Position numbers and translations under genes: made by a program
NCBI GenBank assembly: GCA_027306715.1
Contig: DAHUZG010000342.1
Span: forward strand, 1-5,202
Origin: Acidimicrobiaceae bacterium
Lineage (GTDB): Bacteria > Actinomycetota > Acidimicrobiia > Acidimicrobiales > Bog-793
Length of the DNA stretch: 5,202 nucleotides
Reading direction: 5' to 3'
Notes under the pieces: generated by a model
The model's database searches: none
What the model saw: only the letters and a program-made list of their open reading frames with translations
Told to the model about the DNA's origin: nothing
Shown here: positions 1-5,202 of the stretch, piece after piece
How positions within the stretch are numbered: the first letter of the stretch is position 1
Layout of the letters: every line of letters starts with the position of its first letter

Positions 1-277
1 GCACGGCGGCGAGCTCGTCCGGCGCCGTGCAGGAGGCGAGGAGGTCGACCTCGGCGGCAGGGATTCCGATGTCGGCAGGGCGGAGCAGACGCATCGGCTC
101 GTCGGCAGCCGGCATCTCCTTCGGCTCGTCGACGAGGAGCACGTTCAGCACAGCCCCGGGATGGTTGGCGGCGAGCAGGCCGGCCATCGCCCGCGCGTGC
201 GGGAAACGGGCGCGTGCGATGCTCGTGCAGGTGATCGGCCCGGCCGGGTTCCGCGGCGCGGTGGTCGGCGCCGTCAC
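1..277 (-). CDS. Glycosyltransferase-like protein, N-terminal part (runs off the left edge)
   Basis: From a GTG at 277 the minus strand is open to the window edge, giving 92 residues. Residues 15-35 (ITCTSIARARFPHARAMAGL, then L) are followed by a hydrophobic strand ending LLVDEP (about 47-52) and then LLRPADIGI (about 64-72). As I recall, this is the N-terminal pattern of a family of uncharacterised glycosyltransferases: a 'C-T-I-x-A-R/K-N-Y-L-x-x-A-R' strand-helix, a 'VLLVDE/D' strand and a 'LxPxDIGL' segment. Those proteins are thought to transfer sugars in the cytoplasm, often near other glycan genes. The catalytic region lies outside the window. G/C dominates third codon positions in this frame. 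The start is uncertain: there is no good ribosome-binding site before 277, and an in-frame GTG near 349 would overlap the divergent methyltransferase start. The family call rests on pattern memory over a partial protein. The divergent methyltransferase next door fits a glycan or tailoring locus. Confidence 0.6.
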   Translation of the reverse strand, partial: MTAPTTAPRNPAGPITCTSIARARFPHARAMAGLLAANHPGAVLNVLLVDEPKEMPAADEPMRLLRPADIGIPAAEVDLLASCTAPDELAAV

Positions 278-327
278 GGCGTCGGGCGGCTCGTCGACAT
301 GGCCCCTGATCCTAGGGCCGGCACCGG

Positions 328-333
328 TAGATT
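328..333 (+). promoter_or_regulatory. -10-like element (TAGATT) for a probably leaderless methyltransferase transcript
   Basis: TAGATT fits the TANNNT actinobacterial -10 pattern and ends 8 bases before the GTG at 342. Transcription would then start at or next to the GTG, and no Shine-Dalgarno-like sequence precedes that codon. Leaderless genes with this spacing are common in actinobacteria. No convincing -35 box is seen, and a six-base match in GC-rich DNA can be chance. The element lies in the 64-base divergent spacer shared with the glycosyltransferase-like gene. Confidence 0.4.
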
Positions 334-341
334 CTCCCGAC

Positions 342-1124
342 GTGCACACCGAGATCCCGCTGCCGCCGGAGGAGATGCGCGCCCTCGTCGGGGTCATCGA
401 CCCGGCGTTGTTCGACAATCCGAGCGGCGCCAACGTGGTCCCCGACCTCGGCGAGCTCACCTCTGGGGCAGTCCTTGACTTCGGCTCCGGCTGCGGCCGG
501 CTCGCCCGCCAGTTCCTCCAGCAAATTCCCCAGCCCTCCCGCTACGCAGGCGTCGACCTGCACGCCGGGATGATCCGCTGGTGCAACGAGAACCTGGCGC
601 CGCTCGCCCCCCAATTCTCCTTCGTCCACCACGACGTCTACAACGCCGGGTTCAACCCGAGCGCCACGGCAGCGATGCTGCCCCTGCCGTTCGACAACGA
701 TGCCTTCGACGCCGTCGTCGCCCACTCGGTGTTCACCCACGTCGTCGAAGAGGCGGCGCTTCATTACCTCTCGGAGTGCGCCCGCGTGCTGAAAGACGAC
801 GGAGGGATGCTCGCCACCTGGTTCCTCTTCGACAAGCGGCCCTTCCCGATGCTGCAGGCGTTCCAGAACGCGCTGTACATCAACTCCAAGGACCCGAGCA
901 ACGCCGTGATCTTCGACCGGGCTTGGCTGCGGGCGGCGGCCGCCGAAGCAGGGCTCGCCGTCGTCGGTGCCACGCCGCCTTCTGTGCGCGGCTTTCACTG
1001 GACGATCGGCTTCGCGCCCCTCGCCGCGGGGCGCGAGGAGATCGTGCTCCCCGAGGACGACGCCCCGTTCGGCTCGATCCCGCCGCCGGTGCTCAGCGTG
1101 CCGGCGTACACGATCGGAGCCTGA
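342..1124 (+). CDS. Class I SAM-dependent methyltransferase
   Basis: A 260-residue cytoplasmic enzyme predicted to transfer a methyl group from S-adenosylmethionine to an unknown acceptor. Visible Rossmann-fold motifs are the SAM-binding glycine loop VLDFGSGCGRL (residues 44-54), the acidic end of strand 2 in YAGVDLHAGM (D72, ribose contact), FVHHDVY (94-100), strand 4 FDAVVAHSVFTHV (122-134) and strand 5 region ARVLKDDGGMLATWFLF (147-163). The segments FLFDKR, FQNALYIN and NAVIFDRAWL (about 161-197) are a conserved C-terminal signature I recall from a methyltransferase subfamily often found beside glycosyltransferase and polysaccharide genes. The GTG at 342 was chosen because the family N-terminus (IPLPPEEMR) begins just after it and a -10-like element lies at the right distance for leaderless expression. 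ATG 375 would trim 11 residues. The frame stays open upstream to position 27, but that stretch overlaps the divergent gene and looks non-coding. The acceptor cannot be told from sequence. Confidence 0.87.
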   Translation: MHTEIPLPPEEMRALVGVIDPALFDNPSGANVVPDLGELTSGAVLDFGSGCGRLARQFLQQIPQPSRYAGVDLHAGMIRWCNENLAPLAPQFSFVHHDVYNAGFNPSATAAMLPLPFDNDAFDAVVAHSVFTHVVEEAALHYLSECARVLKDDGGMLATWFLFDKRPFPMLQAFQNALYINSKDPSNAVIFDRAWLRAAAAEAGLAVVGATPPSVRGFHWTIGFAPLAAGREEIVLPEDDAPFGSIPPPVLSVPAYTIGA

Positions 1125-1132
1125 GCCGCTCC
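1116..1132. terminator. Possible bidirectional hairpin between convergent genes
   Basis: The arms GGAGC (1116-1120) and GCTCC (1128-1132) flank a 7-base loop that contains the methyltransferase stop codon. They end 3 bases before the HyuB-family stop codon at 1135-1137. The position, between two convergent ends only 10 bases apart, suits a shared terminator. The stem is only 5 bp and no T-tract follows on either strand, so it is at best a weak intrinsic terminator. Confidence 0.25.
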
Positions 1133-1134
1133 CG

Positions 1135-2886
1135 CTACAGACGGGGCGACTCGCGATGCTCTGCGCCCTCGGCGTCAGCGCCTTCCGGCTCGACATAGCC
1201 GTAGCTCGAGACCGCCGCCTCGAGCGAGACGTAGCCGGCGAGGATGTCGTTCTCGATCTCGGCGTGCGGCCGATCAGCCGGATCGCCCCAGCCCCCTCCG
1301 CCGCCGGAGAGCACCCGGGCGTGGGTGCCGGCTTCCACGGGGATCCTGCGTCCGACGACCCATTCCCACTCCTCGCTCTCTGAGGAGCGGAACTCCGCCC
1401 GGCCCGGCAGGCCGTCGCTGCCCCCGAAGAGGCCCCACGGAGGGCACTGCTGGCGGGCCGAGGTCGAGAGCGACCATGTGCCCGGGACGAGGTTGGTCAT
1501 CTCGGTCACCACCCCGAGCCCGCCACGGAAGCGCCCCGCTCCACCTGAGTCCTGGCGAAGCGCCCGGCCGACGACCCGGACGGGGAACTTCAGCTCGAGG
1601 GTCTCGATCGGGGCGTTGCGCACGTCGCCCTGGCAGACCGAGACCGAGGCCACCTCGCCGTCCTCCCAGGGCCGGCCACCCCATCCGCCGCCTTCGATGC
1701 TCTGGAGCACGAAGCGGCGGCCGCTCGAGGGGTCGGTCCCGAAGAAGACGAGCGCCCCGCCGAGGGTGGCGAAGTGCGCCGCCGGCACGGTCTCCCGCAG
1801 AGCCGGCGCCAGGGCCCGCAGGATGGTGTCGACGACGGTGGGAAGCGCCGTGCTCCAGCTCGCCATCGGCGCCGGGAAGCGAGCCATCATGAAGTTGCCC
1901 TCGTCGATGACGACGGTGAGCGCGGCGAACATCCCCTCGTTCAGCGGTTCGAGCGGCAAGGTCAGGGCCTTGTAGGCGATGTAGGCGGCGGCTCGGGTCC
2001 GGGCATTGATCGGCCCACGGCGCTCGCGGTCGCATCCCGAGAGGTCGATGGTCATGTCGCTGCCGTCGACGACCACCCGGGCGACGATCTTCACCGGCCG
2101 GTCCCGCTCGACGAAGTCGTGGTCGAGGAAGGAGCTGGCGGCGTACTCGCCGTCGGGGATCGCCTCGACGATCCTCCGGCAGCGAAGCTCGGAGTCCTCG
2201 AAGATCTTCTCGACGGCCGCCGAGAAGGCGGGGCGGCCGTAGCGCTCCGCCAGCTCGGACACCCGCTGGCCGCCGATCGCGCAGGCGGCGAGCTGGGCGC
2301 GCGGGTCGCCGAGGGCGGCGTCGGGGTAGCGGACGTTGTCGCCGATGAGCTTGAGGACCTTCTCGTCCGGCACCCCGGCGTCGATCACGCGCAGCTGGTC
2401 GAACTGCAGTCCCTCGACCCACGGGTCGCTCACGAGCCCGCTCGCCCCGGCGCCGAAGCCCGTGCTGAGGCCGCCCACATCGACCCAGTGGGCGCGCACC
2501 ATCGAGAAGGCGAACAGCTCCCCGCCGACGAAGACCGGGGTGTAGGCGACGACGTTGTTCAGGTGCTGACCGCACACCGCCTGGTGGTTCATGATGTAGC
2601 CGTCGCCGGGCCGGAAGCCCTGCCTGCCGAAGCGCTCGAGAGCATCCTTGACGACGACGTCGAGGTCAGAGACGAAGTGCGAGACCCCCCCGACGTTCTG
2701 AGCAAGGAGGCGGCCGCCGGCGTCGAGGAGCGCGCAGGAGTAGTCGCGCACCTCGTAGATCATCATGTTGTACGAGCTGCGCTGGAGGTTCACGGCCATC
2801 TCGTTGGCGGCCGCCGGCAGCGAGTTCCGGACGACCTCGATGGTCACCGGGTCGGTCGCCGCTGCCGGGCTCACGTGTGTCGTCAC
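1135..2886 (-). CDS. hyuB: Hydantoinase B/oxoprolinase family protein (N-methylhydantoinase B-like, HyuB)
   Basis: A 583-residue cytoplasmic protein, about the usual length for this family. HyuB-type subunits normally pair with a HyuA ATPase subunit to open lactam or hydantoin rings using ATP; related proteins are 5-oxoprolinase and acetone carboxylase subunits. Visible family features are VTIEVVRNSL (14-23), RDYSCALLDAGGRLLAQ (47-63), HWVDVGG (133-139), EGGGWGGRP (398-406), NAPIETLELKFP (424-435), DSGGAGRFRGGLG (446-458) and a glycine-rich SGGGGGWGDP (527-536) near the end. The segment usually written NDPYxGGTHxxD reads NHQAVCGQHLNN here (about 100-111), so this is a divergent subfamily and its substrate cannot be assumed. 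The GTG start at 2886 has GAGG six bases upstream. The permease stop lies 36 bases upstream, so the two are probably co-transcribed. No hyuA is in the window. The family call is strong; the substrate is unknown. Confidence 0.9.
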   Translation of the reverse strand: MTTHVSPAAATDPVTIEVVRNSLPAAANEMAVNLQRSSYNMMIYEVRDYSCALLDAGGRLLAQNVGGVSHFVSDLDVVVKDALERFGRQGFRPGDGYIMNHQAVCGQHLNNVVAYTPVFVGGELFAFSMVRAHWVDVGGLSTGFGAGASGLVSDPWVEGLQFDQLRVIDAGVPDEKVLKLIGDNVRYPDAALGDPRAQLAACAIGGQRVSELAERYGRPAFSAAVEKIFEDSELRCRRIVEAIPDGEYAASSFLDHDFVERDRPVKIVARVVVDGSDMTIDLSGCDRERRGPINARTRAAAYIAYKALTLPLEPLNEGMFAALTVVIDEGNFMMARFPAPMASWSTALPTVVDTILRALAPALRETVPAAHFATLGGALVFFGTDPSSGRRFVLQSIEGGGWGGRPWEDGEVASVSVCQGDVRNAPIETLELKFPVRVVGRALRQDSGGAGRFRGGLGVVTEMTNLVPGTWSLSTSARQQCPPWGLFGGSDGLPGRAEFRSSESEEWEWVVGRRIPVEAGTHARVLSGGGGGWGDPADRPHAEIENDILAGYVSLEAAVSSYGYVEPEGADAEGAEHRESPRL

Positions 2887-2892
2887 GTCAGG

Positions 2893-2896
2893 CCTC
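2893..2896 (-). promoter_or_regulatory. Ribosome-binding site of the hyuB-family gene
   Basis: GAGG on the minus strand lies 6 bases upstream of the GTG at 2886. This supports that GTG as the start rather than the second in-frame GTG four codons downstream. It sits inside the 36-base permease-hyuB spacer, which shows no terminator. Confidence 0.6.
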
Positions 2897-2922
2897 GTAC
2901 GCGTCTCGGAGCGGTGACAGGC

Positions 2923-3774
2923 TCAGCGCTGCCAGCGCACGAGGCGCCGCTCGACCATCCGAAGCAACGCCGTGAGGACCAGCGCGGCGGCGGAGAAGAC
3001 GATCACGCCGACGAAGGCCTGCCCGGCGTCGAGGGTCTCACCCGCCGAGATGATGAGGCCGCCGATGCCGTTGTTGCCGACGAAGTACTCGGCGACCACG
3101 ACCCCGATCAGCGCCTGGGCGAGCCCCTGGCGCACTCCGGACACGAGCGACGGCATCGCCCCGGGGAGAACGACGGTGCGGAGAACGGTTCGGTTCGAGC
3201 CGGTGAAGCTGCGCGCCATGGTGAACAACGAACGCTCGAAGGTCGAGACCCCGGCGGCGACGTTGATGATGATCGGGAAGACCGCAGTCATCCAGACGAT
3301 CACGAGCTGGGCCTGGAACCCGATCCCTGCCCACACCGTGATCAGCGGGATGAGAGCCAGGCGAGGGGCCGAGTACAGCGCCGAGACGTACGGGTCGATG
3401 AAGGCGCTGATGATCTTGTACCAGCCGAGCACGATGCCGATGACGAGCCCGCTGCCGAGCGAGAGGGCGAAGCCGAGGCCGAACAGCTCGGCGGTCTGGG
3501 CAGTCGCGTTGCCGAGCACTCCGGAGTCGATCATCGTTCGCGCCGAGCTCACGATCCCCGACGGCGACGACGAGAGCAGCGGGTTGACCCAGCGCTCGTC
3601 GGCAGCAAGCTGCCAGAACCCGAGCAGCACCACGATCGACGCCAGTCCGCAGGCGAAGCGCACGCGCCGGGAGAGCTCCCGGTGCTCGGCGATCTTGGCT
3701 CGCCGTGACCGCACCGCAGGCGGCTTGGCGACGTAGGCGGCGGCGCTCGGCGCGTCCTGCGCTGCCGCGGTCAC
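2923..3774 (-). CDS. ABC transporter permease, TauC/SsuC-type (BPD transport family)
   Basis: A 283-residue inner-membrane permease of the family that imports taurine, alkanesulfonates, nitrate, pyrimidine precursors and similar small organics. A basic N-terminal tail (about 1-38) leads into a first membrane segment (about 40-57). Further hydrophobic segments lie near 97-118, 125-145, 146-166, 205-230 and 243-262, giving roughly six. The cytoplasmic EAA loop that docks the ATPase is seen as MARSFTGSNRTVLRTVVLP (176-194), with the conserved Gly182 and the closing LP, followed by GAMPSLVSGVRQGLAQA. The first residues of the loop read MAR rather than EAA, which is common here. The GTG start at 3774 has an AGGG 8 bases upstream and an in-frame TGA lies further up. 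It is flanked by a matching binding protein upstream and the HyuB-family gene downstream. No ATPase gene is in the window, so the transporter is incomplete as seen. Substrate is unknown. Confidence 0.92.
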   Translation of the reverse strand: MTAAAQDAPSAAAYVAKPPAVRSRRAKIAEHRELSRRVRFACGLASIVVLLGFWQLAADERWVNPLLSSSPSGIVSSARTMIDSGVLGNATAQTAELFGLGFALSLGSGLVIGIVLGWYKIISAFIDPYVSALYSAPRLALIPLITVWAGIGFQAQLVIVWMTAVFPIIINVAAGVSTFERSLFTMARSFTGSNRTVLRTVVLPGAMPSLVSGVRQGLAQALIGVVVAEYFVGNNGIGGLIISAGETLDAGQAFVGVIVFSAAALVLTALLRMVERRLVRWQR

Positions 3775-3850
3775 CGGCGCGGCCCTGCATGGCTGGCGGT
3801 CATCTCACCATTCTCGTCGTGTCCGCTTCTCACCGGGCGCTCGATCGGCG

Positions 3851-3888
3851 GGAGCGGCCGAGGCCGGCCGGCTCCCCCCTGCCGCTCC
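3851..3888 (-). other. Intergenic stem-loop after the binding-protein gene
   Basis: A perfect 8-bp inverted repeat, GGAGCGGC (3851-3858) and GCCGCTCC (3881-3888), with a 22-base loop that carries the palindrome GGCCGGCC. On the minus strand it starts two bases after the binding-protein stop codon (3893-3891) and precedes the permease start at 3774. No U-tract follows. By analogy with other ABC operons it could shield the 3' end of the binding-protein message or dampen read-through, which would give more binding protein than permease. That role is inference. Confidence 0.4.
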
Positions 3889-3890
3889 GC

Positions 3891-4958
3891 TCAGGACTTC
3901 ATCAAGCCGGCGCCCTTCAAGAAGCTCAGGTCGAAGAACCCGCTCGCCGGCACGGCGGCGAGCTTGGGATAGGTCTTGTCGAGCTGCGCCTTGACCGGCG
4001 CCTCGTCGGCACGCGTCGGCACCATCGAGCTGCTGAGGATGGGCAGCGACTCCGACCAGGCGTCCTTGGCGAGCTGGTGGTCGAGGCCGGGAACGATGGC
4101 CTCGATCTCCGAGATGGCGACAGGGCTGTGCTTCTTGTAGGTCGTGAGTGCCTCCGACAGCGCCTGGAGGACGCGGTCGGTCACCCGGCGGTGCGCCGTC
4201 GCCCACGGCATGTACGCCACCAGGCCGGCGTTGGGCCACGCCGGGCCCGTGGCGAGGTCGTAGAGCGCGTGAGCGCCGGGGACCTTCTTCACCTCTTCCA
4301 GCCACACCGGTGGCGAGAAGATGTCCGCGGAGATCTCCCCGCTCACGAAGGCCGCGAGGGTCGGAGGAGGTCCGCCGAGGAAGTCGAACTTGACGAGGCT
4401 CGGGTTGACGCCGTGCTCCTCGAGCGCCCGCTCGGTGAGGATCTCGCTGAGCGAGCCGGGCGAGGAGACGCCGAAGCTCTTCCCCTCGAGGTCCTTCCAG
4501 GTCTTGATGTTCCCGTCGACCACGATGCGAAGGCTCGGGCGGGCGGACCAGAGCGCGATCCAGCGGATCGGCGCACCCTGGGACACGCCGATCTCCGGCT
4601 GCGGCGCGCCGTTGACAGCGAAGTCGATCGTGCCGCCGCTGATCGCCGAGAGGATCGTGCTGGCAGGCACCATGGTGACGACGGCATTGATCCCGAGCTT
4701 GCGGAAGTAGCCTTCCTTCTGCGCCAAGAAGGGGAGCGTCATCTCCGCGGCGGGAGCCGCCACGCCGATGGTGACCGTCGTCAGCGAGCCCCCGTGCCGG
4801 GAGGCGGTCGCAGCTGAGGTCCCGTAGCTCAAGCCGAGCGACGCCGCCGCCAACGTGGTGCAGGAGCCGGCCAGCATCACCCGGCGGCGAAGCCGCGAGC
4901 CGCGGGAGCGCCCCCCCGGCTCGGGTGCTACAGCGGGCAGAACCTTGCGTGCTCGCAT
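3891..4958 (-). CDS. ABC transporter substrate-binding protein, SsuA/TauA/NMT1-type
   Basis: A 355-residue secreted or periplasm-like binding protein that would hand its ligand to the permease encoded next. Residues 22-31 (RLRRRVMLAG) resemble a twin-arginine signal, followed by a hydrophobic stretch to about 50 and a likely cleavage site near TSAATA (47-52). Cys33 is in AGSC, a poor lipobox, so a lipoprotein is less likely. The mature protein has the family layout: VTIGVAAPAAEMTLPFLAQ (62-80), EGYFRKLGI (82-90), ILSAISGGTIDFAVNG (102-117), WKDLEGKSFGV (154-164), SEILTERALEEHGV (171-184), LAAFVSGEISADIFSPP (201-217), then a C-terminal helical part. ATG 4958 is preferred over an upstream in-frame ATG at 5030 because a G-rich ribosome-binding site lies 7 bases before it and the signal peptide starts properly. 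Relatives bind sulfonates, nitrate, riboflavin or thiamine precursors; the HyuB-family gene in the operon hints at a cyclic amide. Ligand is unknown. Confidence 0.9.
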   Translation of the reverse strand: MRARKVLPAVAPEPGGRSRGSRLRRRVMLAGSCTTLAAASLGLSYGTSAATASRHGGSLTTVTIGVAAPAAEMTLPFLAQKEGYFRKLGINAVVTMVPASTILSAISGGTIDFAVNGAPQPEIGVSQGAPIRWIALWSARPSLRIVVDGNIKTWKDLEGKSFGVSSPGSLSEILTERALEEHGVNPSLVKFDFLGGPPPTLAAFVSGEISADIFSPPVWLEEVKKVPGAHALYDLATGPAWPNAGLVAYMPWATAHRRVTDRVLQALSEALTTYKKHSPVAISEIEAIVPGLDHQLAKDAWSESLPILSSSMVPTRADEAPVKAQLDKTYPKLAAVPASGFFDLSFLKGAGLMKS

Positions 4959-4965
4959 GTCGTTT

Positions 4966-4972
4966 CCCCCCC
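4966..4972 (-). promoter_or_regulatory. G7 ribosome-binding site of the binding-protein gene
   Basis: Seven consecutive G residues on the minus strand lie 7 bases upstream of the ATG at 4958. GGGGG can pair with the anti-Shine-Dalgarno CCUCC through one G-U wobble. It decides the start codon and overlaps the 3' arm of the leader hairpin at 4971-5007. Confidence 0.5.
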
Positions 4973-5007
4973 AGTGCACTCGCCTGATGGGACAGGCATC
5001 CCACTGG
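4971..5007 (-). promoter_or_regulatory. Nested leader hairpin reaching into the ribosome-binding site (candidate cis-regulatory RNA)
   Basis: On the minus strand the outer arms CCAGTG (5007-5002) and CACTGG (4976-4971) enclose an inner stem GCCTG (4997-4993) and CAGGC (4986-4982) with a six-base loop, UCCCAU. An asymmetric internal loop separates the two stems. The outer 3' arm takes the first two G residues of the G7 ribosome-binding site. The loop UCCC could also pair with the GGGA at the end of that G-run (4968-4965) as a pseudoknot. No TPP (no CUGAGA box) or ykkC guanidine riboswitch consensus was recognised. The base pairing is seen in the sequence; the regulatory role is inference. Confidence 0.4.
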
Positions 5008-5014
5008 CACCCGT

Positions 5015-5043
5015 ATCCTGCCCCGGGCAACCGGTGCTGTCAA
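5015..5043 (-). promoter_or_regulatory. Sigma70-like promoter of the binding protein-permease-hyuB operon
   Basis: A perfect -35 box TTGACA (5043-5038), a 17-base spacer and a weak -10 CAGGAT (5020-5015, 3 of 6 matches to TATAAT). The predicted transcription start near 5008 would begin the transcript almost exactly at the 5' arm of the leader hairpin, leaving about 50 bases of leader. The -35 overlaps a TGA stop of a minus-strand reading frame coming from the right. The weak -10 keeps confidence moderate. Confidence 0.4.
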
Positions 5044-5202
5044 GCGACGGCGGCGGCCGGGGCCGGCTCGAGCTCCGTCTTGATGGCCGCGCGCAGGCGA
5101 CCTACGCTGGCCACGCCCACCGCCTCGGTTCCGTCACGGCCAGATCGGGAGCCCTTCGATGTACGAGAGCCGCGAGCCGGATACCGCCGAGTCGGCGCCG
5201 GA
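5040..5202 (-). pseudogene. Possible 3' end of an upstream gene, apparently frameshifted (unrecognised, partial)
   Basis: Two adjacent minus-strand frames look coding by third-position G/C. The first runs from the window edge to a TGA at 5136-5134 and ends RLSYIEGLPIWP. The second, shifted by one base, continues from 5135 as DGTEAVGVASVGRLRAAIK and ends at the TGA 5042-5040. Dropping one T at 5136 would join them into a smooth C-terminus. This could be a decayed gene, a sequence error, or a coincidence of GC-rich DNA. I recognise no family. If real, it lies upstream in the same direction as the binding-protein gene, where an ABC ATPase or hyuA might be expected, but nothing visible identifies it as either. 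A competing reading is a plus-strand gene starting at ATG 5159 with GGGAG 7 bases upstream. Confidence 0.25.

Noticed and set aside
30..33. Lipoprotein reading of the binding-protein signal (AGSC with Cys33; residue numbers of that protein).
   Set aside because: Ala rather than Leu/Val/Ile at -3 and only a few hydrophobic residues before the Cys, while a long hydrophobic run follows it; a Tat-like cleaved signal fits better.
27..341. The methyltransferase frame remains open upstream to an ATG at 27, adding 105 residues.
   Set aside because: The added part is rich in Ser, Arg and Ala with no methyltransferase pattern and is antisense to the better-supported glycosyltransferase-like frame; the family N-terminus begins near 342.
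1774..3708. A 644-residue plus-strand open frame across the hyuB and permease genes.
   Set aside because: It is antisense to two well-recognised genes, with an Arg/Asp/Glu/His-rich composition typical of shadow frames in GC-rich DNA.
3771..3803. A 10-codon minus-strand ORF (ATG 3803) whose TGA overlaps the permease GTG start, resembling a coupled leader peptide.
   Set aside because: Very short, no repeated regulatory codons and no clear ribosome-binding site; the overlap is likely in GC-rich DNA and I could not support it further.
4959..5030. An upstream in-frame ATG at 5030 for the binding protein.
   Set aside because: It would place 24 non-signal-like residues before the signal peptide, and the extension covers the leader hairpin and ribosome-binding site of ATG 4958.
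4959..5040. A TPP riboswitch upstream of the NMT1-type binding protein.
   Set aside because: The conserved CUGAGA box and other THI-element parts are absent, and the leader is too short.
3805..5043. A 412-residue minus-strand frame overlapping the binding-protein gene.
   Set aside because: Arg-rich, low-complexity translation in a shifted frame; the binding-protein frame shows the clear family pattern.
5159..5202. Start of a divergent plus-strand gene at ATG 5159 with GGGAG 7 bases upstream.
   Set aside because: Only 14 codons are visible, with no recognisable family, and its third positions coincide with the opposite-strand frame, so composition cannot decide; kept only as an alternative.

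Overview
The window is very GC-rich DNA. It has strong G/C bias at third codon positions, GTG start codons, one gene that looks leaderless, and many long spurious ORFs on the opposite strands. This points to a high-GC actinobacterium-like organism, possibly a soil or aquatic lineage. That assignment is inference from composition and gene style; there is no rRNA or other marker gene here.

Left part (1-1124): two divergent genes share a short intergenic region. A glycosyltransferase-like gene leaves through the left edge on the minus strand (about 277 to 1). A class I SAM-dependent methyltransferase of 260 residues runs on the plus strand (342-1124). Both read like sugar, surface-glycan or secondary-metabolite tailoring enzymes, but nothing in the window fixes their substrates. 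The methyltransferase start is preceded by a TANNNT -10-like element 8 bases upstream and by no Shine-Dalgarno sequence, as expected for a leaderless actinobacterial transcript.

Middle and right part (4958 down to 1135, minus strand): three genes lie head to tail and look like one operon. They are a SsuA/TauA/NMT1-type substrate-binding protein with a Tat-like signal peptide (4958-3891), a TauC/SsuC-type ABC permease (3774-2923) and a hydantoinase B/oxoprolinase-family protein (2886-1135). The last gene converges on the methyltransferase with only 10 bases between stop codons. The simplest reading is uptake of a small organic nitrogen compound, perhaps a cyclic amide or hydantoin-like molecule, followed by ATP-dependent ring opening. 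Two normal partners are not in the window: the ABC ATPase and the HyuA subunit.

Right edge (4959-5202): a perfect TTGACA -35 box with a weak -10, then a roughly 50-base leader that can fold into a nested hairpin reaching into the G-rich ribosome-binding site of the binding-protein gene. This is the most interesting non-coding signal in the window. Upstream, 5040-5202 holds what may be the 3' end of another minus-strand gene split by a one-base frameshift, or the start of a divergent gene. It could not be resolved. No CRISPR array, mobile element, tRNA or rRNA was seen, and no wholly new multi-gene system is evident.
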